Shown: positions 8,291 to 15,548, counted from the stretch's first letter. The stretch: 51,288 nt of DNA from Nitratiruptor sp. (GCA_027036935.1 JALWCE010000151.1:1-51288); one strand, 5' to 3'. Made by a program: numbers and translations. The notes: a model not told the origin generated them from the sequence alone.

Positions 8291-8328
8291 TTTAAACGCT
8301 TTTAAACGAATTTAAACGCAATTTAAAC
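8291..8328 (+). repeat. Four helically phased TTTAAAC repeats between terminase and portal genes
   Basis: TTTAAACG occurs at 8291, 8301 and 8311, and TTTAAAC at 8322, so the copies are spaced 10, 10 and 11 bp apart and face the same side of the helix. They fill the only sizeable gap inside the head operon. Such phasing suggests binding of a protein oligomer, for example at a packaging or regulatory site. Function is unknown. Confidence 0.7.
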
Positions 8329-8349
8329 ATATATCAAAAAAGGTTTACG

Positions 8350-9657
8350 ATGCGATACACACTGCCAAGGATTGTGAGTGAGAGTGAGATCAAATTTATC
8401 ACCATCGAAGAGGTCAAGCGTGCGCTTGAAGAGAACGAGTTTGATACATTGATGCAATTATACCATCTCTTCTTGCATCGCGATCTCAAAATCGCGGAAG
8501 GGATCGAAAAAAGAAGAGATGCCATTTTGGCGCTGGAGTGGAGCGTAGAGGGTGGTGGGAAGTTTATGGAGAGCTTTTTAGAGCGCTTCAATCTCCAAAG
8601 CCTGCTGCGCCACCTCACAGACGCCATCTACTACGGCTATGCCATCATCGATATAGCCTGGGATGTGCAAGATGGCTACCTCTATCCCCATATCAAAAAG
8701 ATCCCTCCCTTGGCTTTGCATTATGATAGCTTGGATGAGGAGTTCTACTTTTTTAGCAAAGAGTCTCAAAAGATACCCCTCAAAAACATCCAAAACAAGA
8801 TCCTCTTTTACAACCACACAGCAAGCGAGCAGATCCACAATGAAAATCTGGCATACAATATTCTCTTTTATGCCATTCTCAAGCACACCGCCATTACATT
8901 TAATATGCAATATTTCGACTCTCTTGCCATTCCGCCGCTTATCGTCAAAGGCAGCGAACTGGACAATGAGAAAAAGGTCCAAGAGCTTATCGATGAGATC
9001 GTGAGGCTCAAATCCAACTCCTTTGGGGTCTTTAACGACACCATCACCATCGAGAGCCTCAAAGCCTCCACCCAAGCGGACTTTCTCTCACTCATTCGCT
9101 ACTTTGATGATCTCATAGCCCAGTATATCACGGGCGGGGTGCTCACAGGAGATGTCAAAGGGGGCAGCTACGCCCTTGGCAAAGAGCAGGCAAAGAGGCT
9201 CAAAGAGAAAATCAAAGGGGATGCGAAGCTTATCGAAAGCGCCATCAATAGCTTTTTGGCGATGGTGCTGAGGCGCAATGTTGCAAATCCCCAGCCTGTG
9301 CAGTTTCGCTTTTTGCTCGATGACAAAGAGGATCGCAAAGAATTAGCCACGCTCATCGCCACGCTCTCCCAAAGCGGCTATGAAGTCCAAAGCGGCTACA
9401 TCGAAGAAAAACTTGGTATCCCCATCAAAAAAAGAGCCATAGAGCACAACCGCGCCAAGGCGCTCAGCTACCAAGAGGCGCAATTGCAAAAGCTGCCGGA
9501 TGTGGAGGGCATTGAAGAGGTGCTCAAGATCCTCTCACAATGCTCAAGTTTTGAAGAGGCGCTAGCACGCATAGAGCGCCTGGAGAATCCAAAGCTAGAA
9601 ACCGCCCTTGAACGCCTCATCTTTGCAAACTCATTACTAGGAGCACTAGAAGAGTGA
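8350..9657 (+). CDS. Phage portal protein (Mu gp29-like, DUF935)
   Basis: 435 aa. The sequence fits DUF935/Mu gp29 portals: an N-terminal HRDLKIAEGIEKRRDAILALEWSVEG stretch, LRHLTDAIYYGYAIIDIAWD, and the clip/stem region VKGGSYALGKEQAKRLKEKIKGDAKLIESAINSFL. The portal ring is the DNA channel of the head. AAAAGG lies seven bases before the ATG. It follows the terminase and overlaps the gpF gene by four bases, the standard Mu order. Confidence 0.85.
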   Translation: MRYTLPRIVSESEIKFITIEEVKRALEENEFDTLMQLYHLFLHRDLKIAEGIEKRRDAILALEWSVEGGGKFMESFLERFNLQSLLRHLTDAIYYGYAIIDIAWDVQDGYLYPHIKKIPPLALHYDSLDEEFYFFSKESQKIPLKNIQNKILFYNHTASEQIHNENLAYNILFYAILKHTAITFNMQYFDSLAIPPLIVKGSELDNEKKVQELIDEIVRLKSNSFGVFNDTITIESLKASTQADFLSLIRYFDDLIAQYITGGVLTGDVKGGSYALGKEQAKRLKEKIKGDAKLIESAINSFLAMVLRRNVANPQPVQFRFLLDDKEDRKELATLIATLSQSGYEVQSGYIEEKLGIPIKKRAIEHNRAKALSYQEAQLQKLPDVEGIEEVLKILSQCSSFEEALARIERLENPKLETALERLIFANSLLGALEE

Positions 9658-10871
9658 GCCTAGCAAAAGATATAGAGCATATCATCAGCTTCAAACTCTT
9701 GCCAAAAGAGGCGATAAGGTATCTAGAGCAAAAGGGGTATAAACTTACTTTCAACTACCAAGAGATGATGCACGAAGCCCACCACAAGGCTTTTACCGTA
9801 GCCAAAATCACCCGCCTTGATCTTCTTTCAGACATCAAGGAGTCTTTGCTCAAGGCTCTCAAAGATGGCAAAAGCTTTGCCGCTTGGAAAAAGGATATTG
9901 TGCCCATTTTGCAAAAGAAGGGGTGGTGGGGCAAAGTGGAAGCAAGCGATCCCAAAACGGGCGAAGTCAAAACGATCTTTGTAGGCAAAAGGCGTCTTAA
10001 GACCATCTTTTATACCAACACCCGCGTGGCCTACCAGGTGGCAAAAGCCAAGAAGTATTATAGTGATCCCAATGTAGCCTATCTGCGTTATATCGCCGTG
10101 CTAGATCAAAAGACCCGCCCCAGCCACAGAGCCCTACACGGCACCATCTTGCCAAAGGATGATGATTTTTGGCGCACCCACTATCCCCCAAACGGCTGGA
10201 ACTGCAGATGTAGAGTCCGAGCCGTCCCCGCCCACAAAAAAGTGGAGCCCACCGACAAAAACACCCTTCCCAAAGGCGCCGTGGATCCCGACTGGGCATA
10301 CGATGTGAGGGAGGGGAGGTTTTTTGATGATTTTCAAGATGATGTATGCATCGATGGAAACAATGCAAAAAGAAAGTGCAAAGCCTATATTCTAAAAGAT
10401 CAACCGACATTCAAAGACTATAACCTTCCAAGTATCAAAGATATTCAAGATTTACCAAAAGCTCCGCCATTATTGAAAAAAGCAAAAACGAAAAAAGAGG
10501 CTTTTGAGAGATTGAAAAAAGAGATCTTACAAGATCGAAGCGAAATCATCATAAAAACTCCAGTAGGTGATGTGTTGATAGAAGAGAATGGGTTAAGGCA
10601 TATTTCAAAAGCAAATAGAGAGCAATACGCAAAATTTATCATACCCACTTTGCGTGAGCCGGATGAAGTGTATCAAACAAAATATAGCGACAAAAAGAAG
10701 AGATACCATTTTTTCAAGTTTTTTAAAATCAAGAATAGAGCCGCTTTTAGCGTTGTAAGGATCAATAGAGACGGGAGTATTTTTGTGACTTTTTTTATTC
10801 CCGATAGCTTGAAATATATCGATGAAAGAAGAGTCGGTATTTTACTCCATCCGTCTGGGGCTATCCCGTAA
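9654..10871 (+). CDS. Head morphogenesis protein gpF fused to a PBECR-type nuclease-like domain
   Basis: 405 aa. Residues about 100-200 carry the Mu gpF/SPP1 gp7 signature (YIAVLDQKTRPSHRALHG, then YPPNGWNCRCRVRAV) with its conserved Cys pair. After a basic linker, residues about 285-405 (TKKEAFERLKKEIL, EIIIKTPVGDVLIEENGLRHI, RYHFFKFFKIKNRAAFSVVRI) resemble the phage-associated Barnase-EndoU-ColicinE5/RelE-like (PBECR) domains found at the ends of gpF proteins. These are thought to act as injected nucleases. The last residues (SGAIP) run into the structured noncoding segment, so the original C-terminus may have been altered there. It starts GTG, overlapping portal. Confidence 0.75.
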   Translation: MSLAKDIEHIISFKLLPKEAIRYLEQKGYKLTFNYQEMMHEAHHKAFTVAKITRLDLLSDIKESLLKALKDGKSFAAWKKDIVPILQKKGWWGKVEASDPKTGEVKTIFVGKRRLKTIFYTNTRVAYQVAKAKKYYSDPNVAYLRYIAVLDQKTRPSHRALHGTILPKDDDFWRTHYPPNGWNCRCRVRAVPAHKKVEPTDKNTLPKGAVDPDWAYDVREGRFFDDFQDDVCIDGNNAKRKCKAYILKDQPTFKDYNLPSIKDIQDLPKAPPLLKKAKTKKEAFERLKKEILQDRSEIIIKTPVGDVLIEENGLRHISKANREQYAKFIIPTLREPDEVYQTKYSDKKKRYHFFKFFKIKNRAAFSVVRINRDGSIFVTFFIPDSLKYIDERRVGILLHPSGAIP

Positions 10872-11122
10872 GAGACACTCCCTCTTACGGAAGAGCCGGG
10901 CCTAAGGCGCCCTGTATCGGGCTTGTGCCATTGGCGGGAGTATCGCCATATCCCGGCTCATCCCCTCCTTGGGATGGGAAAGTTGGGAGTAGTTTGGGGC
11001 TTTGCATAGGCTGCCGACCAGCGCCCCCCATCCAAGCAGATAGCCAAAATGGAACGGGTTGAGAGTGGGTTACCGCCCTGGTAGAAGCATCGCCTCCCAC
11101 TCAGGCTTTGGCTCCTACCCAA
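10866..11122. ncRNA. GC-rich, multi-stem structured RNA candidate; coding strand unknown
   Basis: About 260 bases without a credible gene, clearly GC-richer than the flanking genes. Perfect or near-perfect stems are visible: CCGTAAGAG/CTCTTACGG (10866-10874 with 10882-10890), GAGCCGGG/CCCGGCTC (10893-10900 with 10952-10959) enclosing two smaller hairpins, CATCCC/GGGATG (10959-10964 with 10971-10976), GGGGC/GCCCC (10996-11000 with 11023-11027), AGCCAAA/TTTGGCT (11042-11048 with 11107-11113), GAGTGGG/CCCACTC (11063-11069 with 11096-11102). A long-range pair TTGGG/CCCAA (10983-10987 with 11118-11122) closes the 3' half. Read on the minus strand, parts resemble my recollection of HEARO/OMEGA RNAs, but no IscB-like gene is present. 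The identity is unproven. Confidence 0.6.
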
Positions 11123-11172
11123 TCTTTTGGCACATATCTGCCTTGCAGTAATTATACCACAAAGGAAAAACT

Positions 11173-11640
11173 ATGAGCTTTGAGATCAAAGTCAAACTCA
11201 ATGGCAATATCACCGAAGAACTCACCAAGCTACAAGAAAAGGTGCAAGATCTCACACCTGTTATGCGCCAAATCGGCTATACTCTTATAGATATTGTTGA
11301 GCAAAATTTTGAAACGGAGAGCTTCTTAGGACGCCCCTGGAAGCCACTGGCTGAGTCCACCAAACGCCAAAAGGCAAAAAGAGGGTATGAGAAGATCTTG
11401 CAAAATAGAGGCACATTGGCTGAGAGCATCGACTTTGTAGCCACCAAAGATAAGCTCATCTTGGGCACAAATGTGGAGTATGCCGCTATACACCAGTTTG
11501 GAGGAGATGCGGGCAAAAACCATCGAGCCCACATCCCAGCCAGACCCTTTTTGCCAATAGATGAAAATGCCACTATGCCTAAAAAAATCGAAGATGAAAT
11601 CTTGGAAGCGGTGGAGTTTTATGTTAAAAAGGTTATCTAA
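11173..11640 (+). CDS. Virion morphogenesis / tail completion protein (Mu gpG, P2 gpS family)
   Basis: 155 aa. The family pattern is visible: LTPVMRQIGYTLIDIVEQNFETES, then GRPWKPLAESTKRQKAK, TNVEYAAIHQFGG, and the C-terminal HIPARPFLPIDEN. Members complete tails or join head and tail. AAAGGA lies upstream of the ATG. It is the last gene of the plus-strand head module and its end overlaps a convergent minus-strand gene by eight bases, so this is the module junction. Confidence 0.85.
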   Translation: MSFEIKVKLNGNITEELTKLQEKVQDLTPVMRQIGYTLIDIVEQNFETESFLGRPWKPLAESTKRQKAKRGYEKILQNRGTLAESIDFVATKDKLILGTNVEYAAIHQFGGDAGKNHRAHIPARPFLPIDENATMPKKIEDEILEAVEFYVKKVI

Positions 11641-12127
11641 GCGTCCTATATAGATGCTCTAAAGTGTGGTAGATACCGAATTCGCCATAATATCTAAAAA
11701 AATATTTTTGCCCCATTTTAGCTATTTTGACCACTTTTTGATTCATAACAGGATCAATAGTGATGCTTTGTCTTTGAGACGCTTCGATCTCGTTGACCGC
11801 TTTTGCAAGAAAAAAGACGATGCCGTGATAGGAGTTGAATTTCTCAAAGATATACATTCCAAAAGCGTACAAGATTTTGATGTTATCTATTTTTTCGGGT
11901 AGTATATTGAACAGTTGGATATACTCTTTGAGAAATGCAACGATATACTCTATAGCTTCCTTTTGTCTCTCTTGCATCTCTTGTGGAGCCACGCCCGTGA
12001 ACACTCTGGGAAAATCGTTGGCGATATGTGCGCCTGCGCCGATCTCATCGGCCTGCTCTTCAAGCTCTTTATATTCGTCCATCACGAGTTTGATCTTGAT
12101 CGCGATATCTTCAAAAAGATTTTGCAT
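11633..12127 (-). CDS. Hypothetical phage protein, mostly helical
   Basis: 164 aa from ATG 12127 (MQNLFEDIAIKIK) with GAGGAT upstream; the track start at 12160 lies inside the preceding gene. The protein is helical and charged (MDEYKELEEQADEIGAGAHIA, EAIEYIVAFLKEYIQLFNILPEK). I do not recognise it. It is the last gene of the minus-strand early/middle operon, following a one-base gap, and converges on gpG. Its conservation is unknown. Confidence 0.6.
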   Translation of the reverse strand: MQNLFEDIAIKIKLVMDEYKELEEQADEIGAGAHIANDFPRVFTGVAPQEMQERQKEAIEYIVAFLKEYIQLFNILPEKIDNIKILYAFGMYIFEKFNSYHGIVFFLAKAVNEIEASQRQSITIDPVMNQKVVKIAKMGQKYFFRYYGEFGIYHTLEHLYRTLR

Positions 12128-12128
12128 A

Positions 12129-12350
12129 CTAATCCTCGGCACACTCTTGTAAAAACGCAAAATACTTTTTATTCTCTTGAGCCACTATCTCTTTGAGCTC
12201 ACCTTTGATTGTATAATCGTTTTGCTTGTAAAGCTCGATTTTTTTGGCAATGTGGCTACTTTCGTTGTTTGTATGCTCATGTGAGCCGTCGTCTGTGATG
12301 ATAGAGCCGAGCCCCTCTTGCACAATATCCCTGATCTCTTGGATATCCAT
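12129..12350 (-). CDS. Hypothetical small phage protein
   Basis: 73 aa from ATG 12350 (MDIQEIRDIVQEG), which has AAGGAG at optimal spacing; the longer track start has none. Acidic at both ends with a basic centre, no recognisable domain. It sits between an unusual -10-type promoter and the helical protein gene, with which it is almost contiguous. Confidence 0.55.
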   Translation of the reverse strand: MDIQEIRDIVQEGLGSIITDDGSHEHTNNESSHIAKKIELYKQNDYTIKGELKEIVAQENKKYFAFLQECAED

Positions 12351-12398
12351 AGTCTCTCCTTCCACTCTTTTTCGAAAGCGCAATGATACCATAAAATG

Positions 12399-12422
12399 AT
12401 ACAAAATTATACCTTTTTGTAT
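12399..12422 (-). promoter_or_regulatory. Possible activator-dependent middle promoter with inverted repeat
   Basis: On the minus strand a perfect TATAAT (12411 to 12406) lacks a -35 match, and an inverted repeat ATACAAAA/TTTTGTAT (12399-12406 with 12415-12422) surrounds it. Mu middle and late promoters likewise lack a -35 and need an activator. It would drive 12129-12350 and 11633-12127. Confidence 0.35.
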
Positions 12423-12435
12423 TATTAAAGTTATT

Positions 12436-12645
12436 TTATTTCAAAAACTTACTTTCATTATCGCATATCTCTCCCACCTCTTTGAGATACTCCTCATACT
12501 CTTTTATGTAGCTATCCGCTTTGACATATTCGATGGTCAAAAACCTATACCCACACTTTGGGCACTCCCTAAAGCGCTCATTCACAAGCCCTTTGCGTGT
12601 GCCATACACTTTGGTCTTTTCGTTACCGCATTTTGGGCAAAACAT
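12436..12645 (-). CDS. Zinc-ribbon protein, Ogr/Delta-like or NrdR-like, candidate late activator
   Basis: 69 aa. It has two CPKCG knuckles (MFCPKCGNEKTKVYGTR and RECPKCGYRFLTIEYVK), giving a four-cysteine zinc ribbon, then a short charged helix. The spacing and the RFxTxE-type end resemble both the NrdR ribbon and the Ogr/Delta late-gene activators of P2/P4 phages. No Mor/C-type activator is visible in this prophage, so this gene is the best candidate for late control. That role is inferred. Confidence 0.6.
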   Translation of the reverse strand: MFCPKCGNEKTKVYGTRKGLVNERFRECPKCGYRFLTIEYVKADSYIKEYEEYLKEVGEICDNESKFLK

Positions 12646-12663
12646 CGCAAACCTTTGGTATAA

Positions 12664-13107
12664 TTAGCTTGTGTGGGTATTGGGTGTATAGTCGGCGTTG
12701 TTTGCCGGCTTGCGCCTGCGGATCTTTTTGATAGCAGCTATAAGCGCGCTCGCCTCTTTTTTGGTGATGCTGTAAATATCATTTACATCCCGTTTCAACA
12801 CCCTTTTTGCAAGCTTTAACAAGCTAAACATATCTTTAAAAGTAGCGCGCTCTTGCCATAGATACAAGATATAATCGATCTGCTGGGCTGAAGCGGGAAG
12901 AGTGGGAGAGCTTGCCTTGCCCTCCAGGTATTTGGCCAAGCGCACCAGGCTTGCGATGTCAAGCTCTTTGGAGCTTTTGACTTTAAAATGGCGCTGCAAA
13001 AACTCCTCCCACAAAGCTCTATCTTGGCTAAAGAGCTGTTTGTATAGAGGCGCTGTGTGGATACGGCGAAGCAGCGCTTTTTTATAGGCTATCTGCTTTT
13101 TTGTCAT
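12664..13107 (-). CDS. GemA / gp16-like early regulatory protein (DUF1018)
   Basis: 147 aa. The order of KKALLRRIHTAPLYKQLFSQD, an LxRLAKYLEG segment and the C-terminal QQIDYILYLWQERATF region matches the Mu GemA/gp16 family as far as I can judge. Mu GemA alters host gene expression and DNA topology. It overlaps the upstream gene by 26 bases. The basic C-terminus (IKKIRRRKP) suggests nucleic-acid contact. Confidence 0.65.
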   Translation of the reverse strand: MTKKQIAYKKALLRRIHTAPLYKQLFSQDRALWEEFLQRHFKVKSSKELDIASLVRLAKYLEGKASSPTLPASAQQIDYILYLWQERATFKDMFSLLKLAKRVLKRDVNDIYSITKKEASALIAAIKKIRRRKPANNADYTPNTHTS

Positions 13108-13303
13108 AAAAAGCCTTTAGCATCTCATCTACCAGACTCTCCATACTAGGAGGCGTCTCTTTGCTCACTTGTCCCTCATAAAATCCCCGCAAATAGGCTT
13201 TGACCAAAGCAAGCGCCGCTTTGCGCAAAAACTCGCCTCTTGGCGTGCGCTTGCTTGCCAACTCTTTGATGGTCTCAAGCTGCTTTTGTGTCGCCTTTTG
13301 CAT
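13082..13303 (-). CDS. Hypothetical phage protein after lysozyme
   Basis: 73 aa from ATG 13303 (MQKATQKQLETIK), preceded by GGGGGTGAAG. A TTG at 13360 overlapping the lysozyme stop would add a hydrophobic N-terminus (ILALFALFLAK) that could be a membrane anchor; both starts are possible. The mature part is helical and basic (FLRKAALALVKAYLRGFYEG). Its place after the lysozyme would suit a spanin-like role only if the longer form is made. Confidence 0.5.
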   Translation of the reverse strand: MQKATQKQLETIKELASKRTPRGEFLRKAALALVKAYLRGFYEGQVSKETPPSMESLVDEMLKAFYDKKADSL

Positions 13304-13356
13304 CTTCACCCCCTTTGCTCCTCTTTTGGCCAAAAAAAGAGCAAAAAGGGCCAAGA

Positions 13357-13953
13357 TCAAGAGATCTTCAAGGCCCTCTTGATCCAGCCTCTGAGAAACA
13401 CCGCCTGGGATGGATTGTTTGCTACGATGGTGGCATAGTGCAGCGCTCGTAGCTTTTGCAGCACCACCACAAGCGCCTTTATATTGCCACTTAGGCGCAC
13501 CAGTGTCAGCGCTCCCAGGGTCTGCTCCCCGATGACACCATCTTCAGCGATATGGGGTAGCGCAAAGTGGTTGATAGCCTTTTGCAAGAGTTTGCCGGCT
13601 TGGCGCACTCCCATATTGACCGCTATATCAAACACCTCACACGCCAGATCTCCATCGATGGCAGCCAGCTCATCGCCACGCACGCGATCCCAAAACTCCT
13701 CTTTGTAAAAGAGCGCTACCAGCTGCTGGAGCTTATGCTGATAGGCACTTCCTAGCACCTCCGTCACATCTCCTCTTTTAAGCGCTCTTAAGCCTCCAAA
13801 GCGCTCCTTTGCCATATCCACTATCTCCCAGCCATCCCAGTTTGCGTGATAAAAGCGGCTTATTCCCTTGTATGTTTCGCCTCCAAGGTCGCTATTGTGG
13901 TTGCTATAGGCTCCCTCATATTGCAAAACCTCTTGCAAGCACCTTCTAAACAT
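13357..13953 (-). CDS. Phage endolysin, GH108 N-acetylmuramidase
   Basis: 198 aa. The catalytic region YEGAYSNHNSDLGGETYKGISR (Glu in YEG is the expected general acid) is followed by a C-terminal peptidoglycan-binding-like part (EDGVIGEQTLGALTLV). This is the usual length and layout of glycoside hydrolase family 108 lysozymes. The enzyme cleaves the cell wall at lysis. It directly follows a 28-aa membrane peptide whose frame overlaps its start. A homologue lies in prophage B at 21749. Confidence 0.85.
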   Translation of the reverse strand: MFRRCLQEVLQYEGAYSNHNSDLGGETYKGISRFYHANWDGWEIVDMAKERFGGLRALKRGDVTEVLGSAYQHKLQQLVALFYKEEFWDRVRGDELAAIDGDLACEVFDIAVNMGVRQAGKLLQKAINHFALPHIAEDGVIGEQTLGALTLVRLSGNIKALVVVLQKLRALHYATIVANNPSQAVFLRGWIKRALKIS

Positions 13954-14035
13954 CTCTTCTCCTTACTTTATAGCGTAGCAACACATATACCTCGCACGCC
14001 AGCCATCCGGCCACAAACGCCATCAACACCTCCAT
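13946..14035 (-). CDS. 28-aa single-span membrane peptide before the lysozyme
   Basis: Too short for the ORF track. ATG at 14035 overlaps the Gam stop as TGATG and is preceded by AAGGAGG. It encodes MEVLMAFVAGWLACEVYVLL followed by a positively charged tail, and ends within the first codons of the lysozyme. The strong ribosome site and double overlap make it likely to be translated. Its position suggests a role in lysis, but 28 residues is very short for a holin. Confidence 0.55.
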   Translation of the reverse strand: MEVLMAFVAGWLACEVYVLLRYKVRRRDV

Positions 14036-14517
14036 CACGCCTCCTTCACTTTCTCTATAAAGGGCTCAACGCGAAAGCTATCTTTGACTCTCTTTTCCAG
14101 TCCCAGCTTCACCAGCATCGCATCATCAAGCTCCTTGAGCTTCTCTCTGTTTGGCTTCTCTTCGTAGATGATGCATTCACTCAGCCCATAGGCCTTGAGG
14201 CTTTGCAAGAGCGCTTCTACTTTTGCCTTGTCCCTTGGGATCGGCACGCTGGTAACCAAGCGAAAGCCAATCTTGCCAAAGGTGAGCTCTTTGGTGCGCT
14301 TTTTTGCAAATTCGCTCTTTTTGCTCATAGCAAACGCCTCTATCTCTTTGGTCAGGCGCTTCATACTCTCCACAATCGGCGCAGCCTCTTTTTTTGCCTG
14401 CTCTTTGAGAGCGTTTATCGACTCATTGAGCCTACCCTCAATTTCATTTCTTTTTATCTGCAGGCTTGCAAGCTCTCTTAGAGCCTCGTCCACATCCTGC
14501 CAGTTTTCTATCTGCAT
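14035..14517 (-). CDS. gam: Host-nuclease inhibitor Gam (Mu Gam-like)
   Basis: 160 aa from ATG 14517 (MQIENWQDVDEALREL), with AAGGAG upstream; the track start at 14565 lacks one. The long antiparallel coiled coil (ELASLQIKRNEIEGRLNESI, SMKRLTKEIEAFA) and following FGKIGFRLVTSVPIPRDK beta segment are typical of Mu Gam, which binds DNA ends and blocks exonucleases. It is part of the minus-strand early operon downstream of MuB. Confidence 0.85.
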   Translation of the reverse strand: MQIENWQDVDEALRELASLQIKRNEIEGRLNESINALKEQAKKEAAPIVESMKRLTKEIEAFAMSKKSEFAKKRTKELTFGKIGFRLVTSVPIPRDKAKVEALLQSLKAYGLSECIIYEEKPNREKLKELDDAMLVKLGLEKRVKDSFRVEPFIEKVKEA

Positions 14518-14608
14518 TGTATCTCCTTGTTGGATTTTTCCTATCAAACCAATAGACATACCCATAGCGCGTGGCCTGCGCGCTATAGCGTTTTTTGACG
14601 ATTTTCAT
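14444..14608 (-). CDS. Possible 54-aa basic protein overlapping gam start
   Basis: ATG at 14608 has a near-perfect AAAGGAGG site, and the frame fills the gap between MuB and gam, but it also overlaps the first 74 bases of gam in another frame. The product is very basic and Tyr-rich (MKIVKKRYSAQATRYGYVYW). It may be real with the overlap used for coupling, or only its start region may matter. No family recognised. Confidence 0.4.
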   Translation of the reverse strand: MKIVKKRYSAQATRYGYVYWFDRKNPTRRYNADRKLAGCGRGSKRACKPADKKK

Positions 14609-14662
14609 CGCACCTCCTTTGGAGCGCTCCAGCCTCGCCCCCGCAGGGGAGAGGAGCAACGC

Positions 14663-15523
14663 TCAATCCAAAAAGATCATAGAGCTTGCCAGCTCTATAT
14701 GCTTGGCACTCAGCGCCTCGCCCTCCATATCCGCAAAGCGCTTGGCCTTTTTGTAGAGGTTTGCCGCGCGCCTTAGATGCAGGGTGTAGCGCGCGATGAT
14801 TGGTGCAAACTCCCCAAAAAGCAGCTCCATATCCTCGCTATCTAACTCCCTAAACTCCCACTTGCCGTTGATGCGGCTAAAAAGCTGCAAAAGCTCTCCG
14901 CGGGCTCCTTTGAGGTTTTTAATAAGCCCATAGGTGCCTGCCAAAATCACCGGCACCTTGCTAAAGTCGTGGATACGCCTGATAGCCTCCAGGGCGTTGG
15001 TGGTTAGATGCTCCGCCTCATCGATCACCAGCACGCTGTCGCGTCTGAGAAACTCTTTGGCGATCGCCAGCACCAGCTCATCGGTAGTAGCGCTGCTATC
15101 GATGCCAAGCTTTTGGGCGATGAGTTTGAGCACCCGCACCACGCTCATACCGGGCACCACCTCGATAAAGAGCGCTTCGGGATGCTTCTTGACCCACTCC
15201 TTGACCGCCACCGTCTTGCCGCTGCCGGGCTTGCCATAGAGCACCGCCATCTCCCGTAGCACTACCGCCTCATCCATCACAAAATGCGCGCTTTTGAGGT
15301 TTTTGAGCTGTTTTATCTCCTCTTTTGCCTCTATGCCCTTTTTTATGGTAAAATTGTGCATAAAGGCTTTGACCTTTTCTTCCAATGAGGCGTTATCGCC
15401 TCTGTATTCGCCTTTCAGCCACTGGCTGATCACGCTTGGGCTAACGCCCAGGCTCCTTGCGATATGCGCCTGCTTGAGTGAGTGCACCTCCATAAAATCC
15501 TTGAACTCTTTGCGAAGATCCAT
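14663..15523 (-). CDS. Transposition target/ATPase protein MuB-like
   Basis: 286 aa. The N-terminus is a helix-turn-helix (LKQAHIARSLGVSPSVISQWLKGEY), followed by an AAA+ core with Walker A GKPGSGKT (about residues 97-104) and Walker B VLVIDEAEH (about 164-172). This is the layout of Mu B, which selects target DNA and activates the transposase. In Mu the B gene directly follows A; here about 950 bases, partly coding on the other strand, separate them. Confidence 0.9.
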   Translation of the reverse strand: MDLRKEFKDFMEVHSLKQAHIARSLGVSPSVISQWLKGEYRGDNASLEEKVKAFMHNFTIKKGIEAKEEIKQLKNLKSAHFVMDEAVVLREMAVLYGKPGSGKTVAVKEWVKKHPEALFIEVVPGMSVVRVLKLIAQKLGIDSSATTDELVLAIAKEFLRRDSVLVIDEAEHLTTNALEAIRRIHDFSKVPVILAGTYGLIKNLKGARGELLQLFSRINGKWEFRELDSEDMELLFGEFAPIIARYTLHLRRAANLYKKAKRFADMEGEALSAKHIELASSMIFLD

Positions 15524-15548
15524 TCTATCCTCCTTAAAAGGTTTTACT

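Noticed and set aside
8291-8328. TTTAAAC repeats as a CRISPR array
   Set aside because: Repeats are 7-8 bp with 2-4 bp between them, no spacers and no cas genes.
10885-11100. Minus-strand ORF of 71 aa within the GC-rich noncoding segment
   Set aside because: No ribosome site, Pro/Gly-rich sequence typical of GC-rich noise, and it crosses several perfect stems; structured RNA explains the region better.
12646-12670. TATAAT on the plus strand upstream of 12664
   Set aside because: It would transcribe antisense to GemA with no plus-strand gene following; no -35 match.
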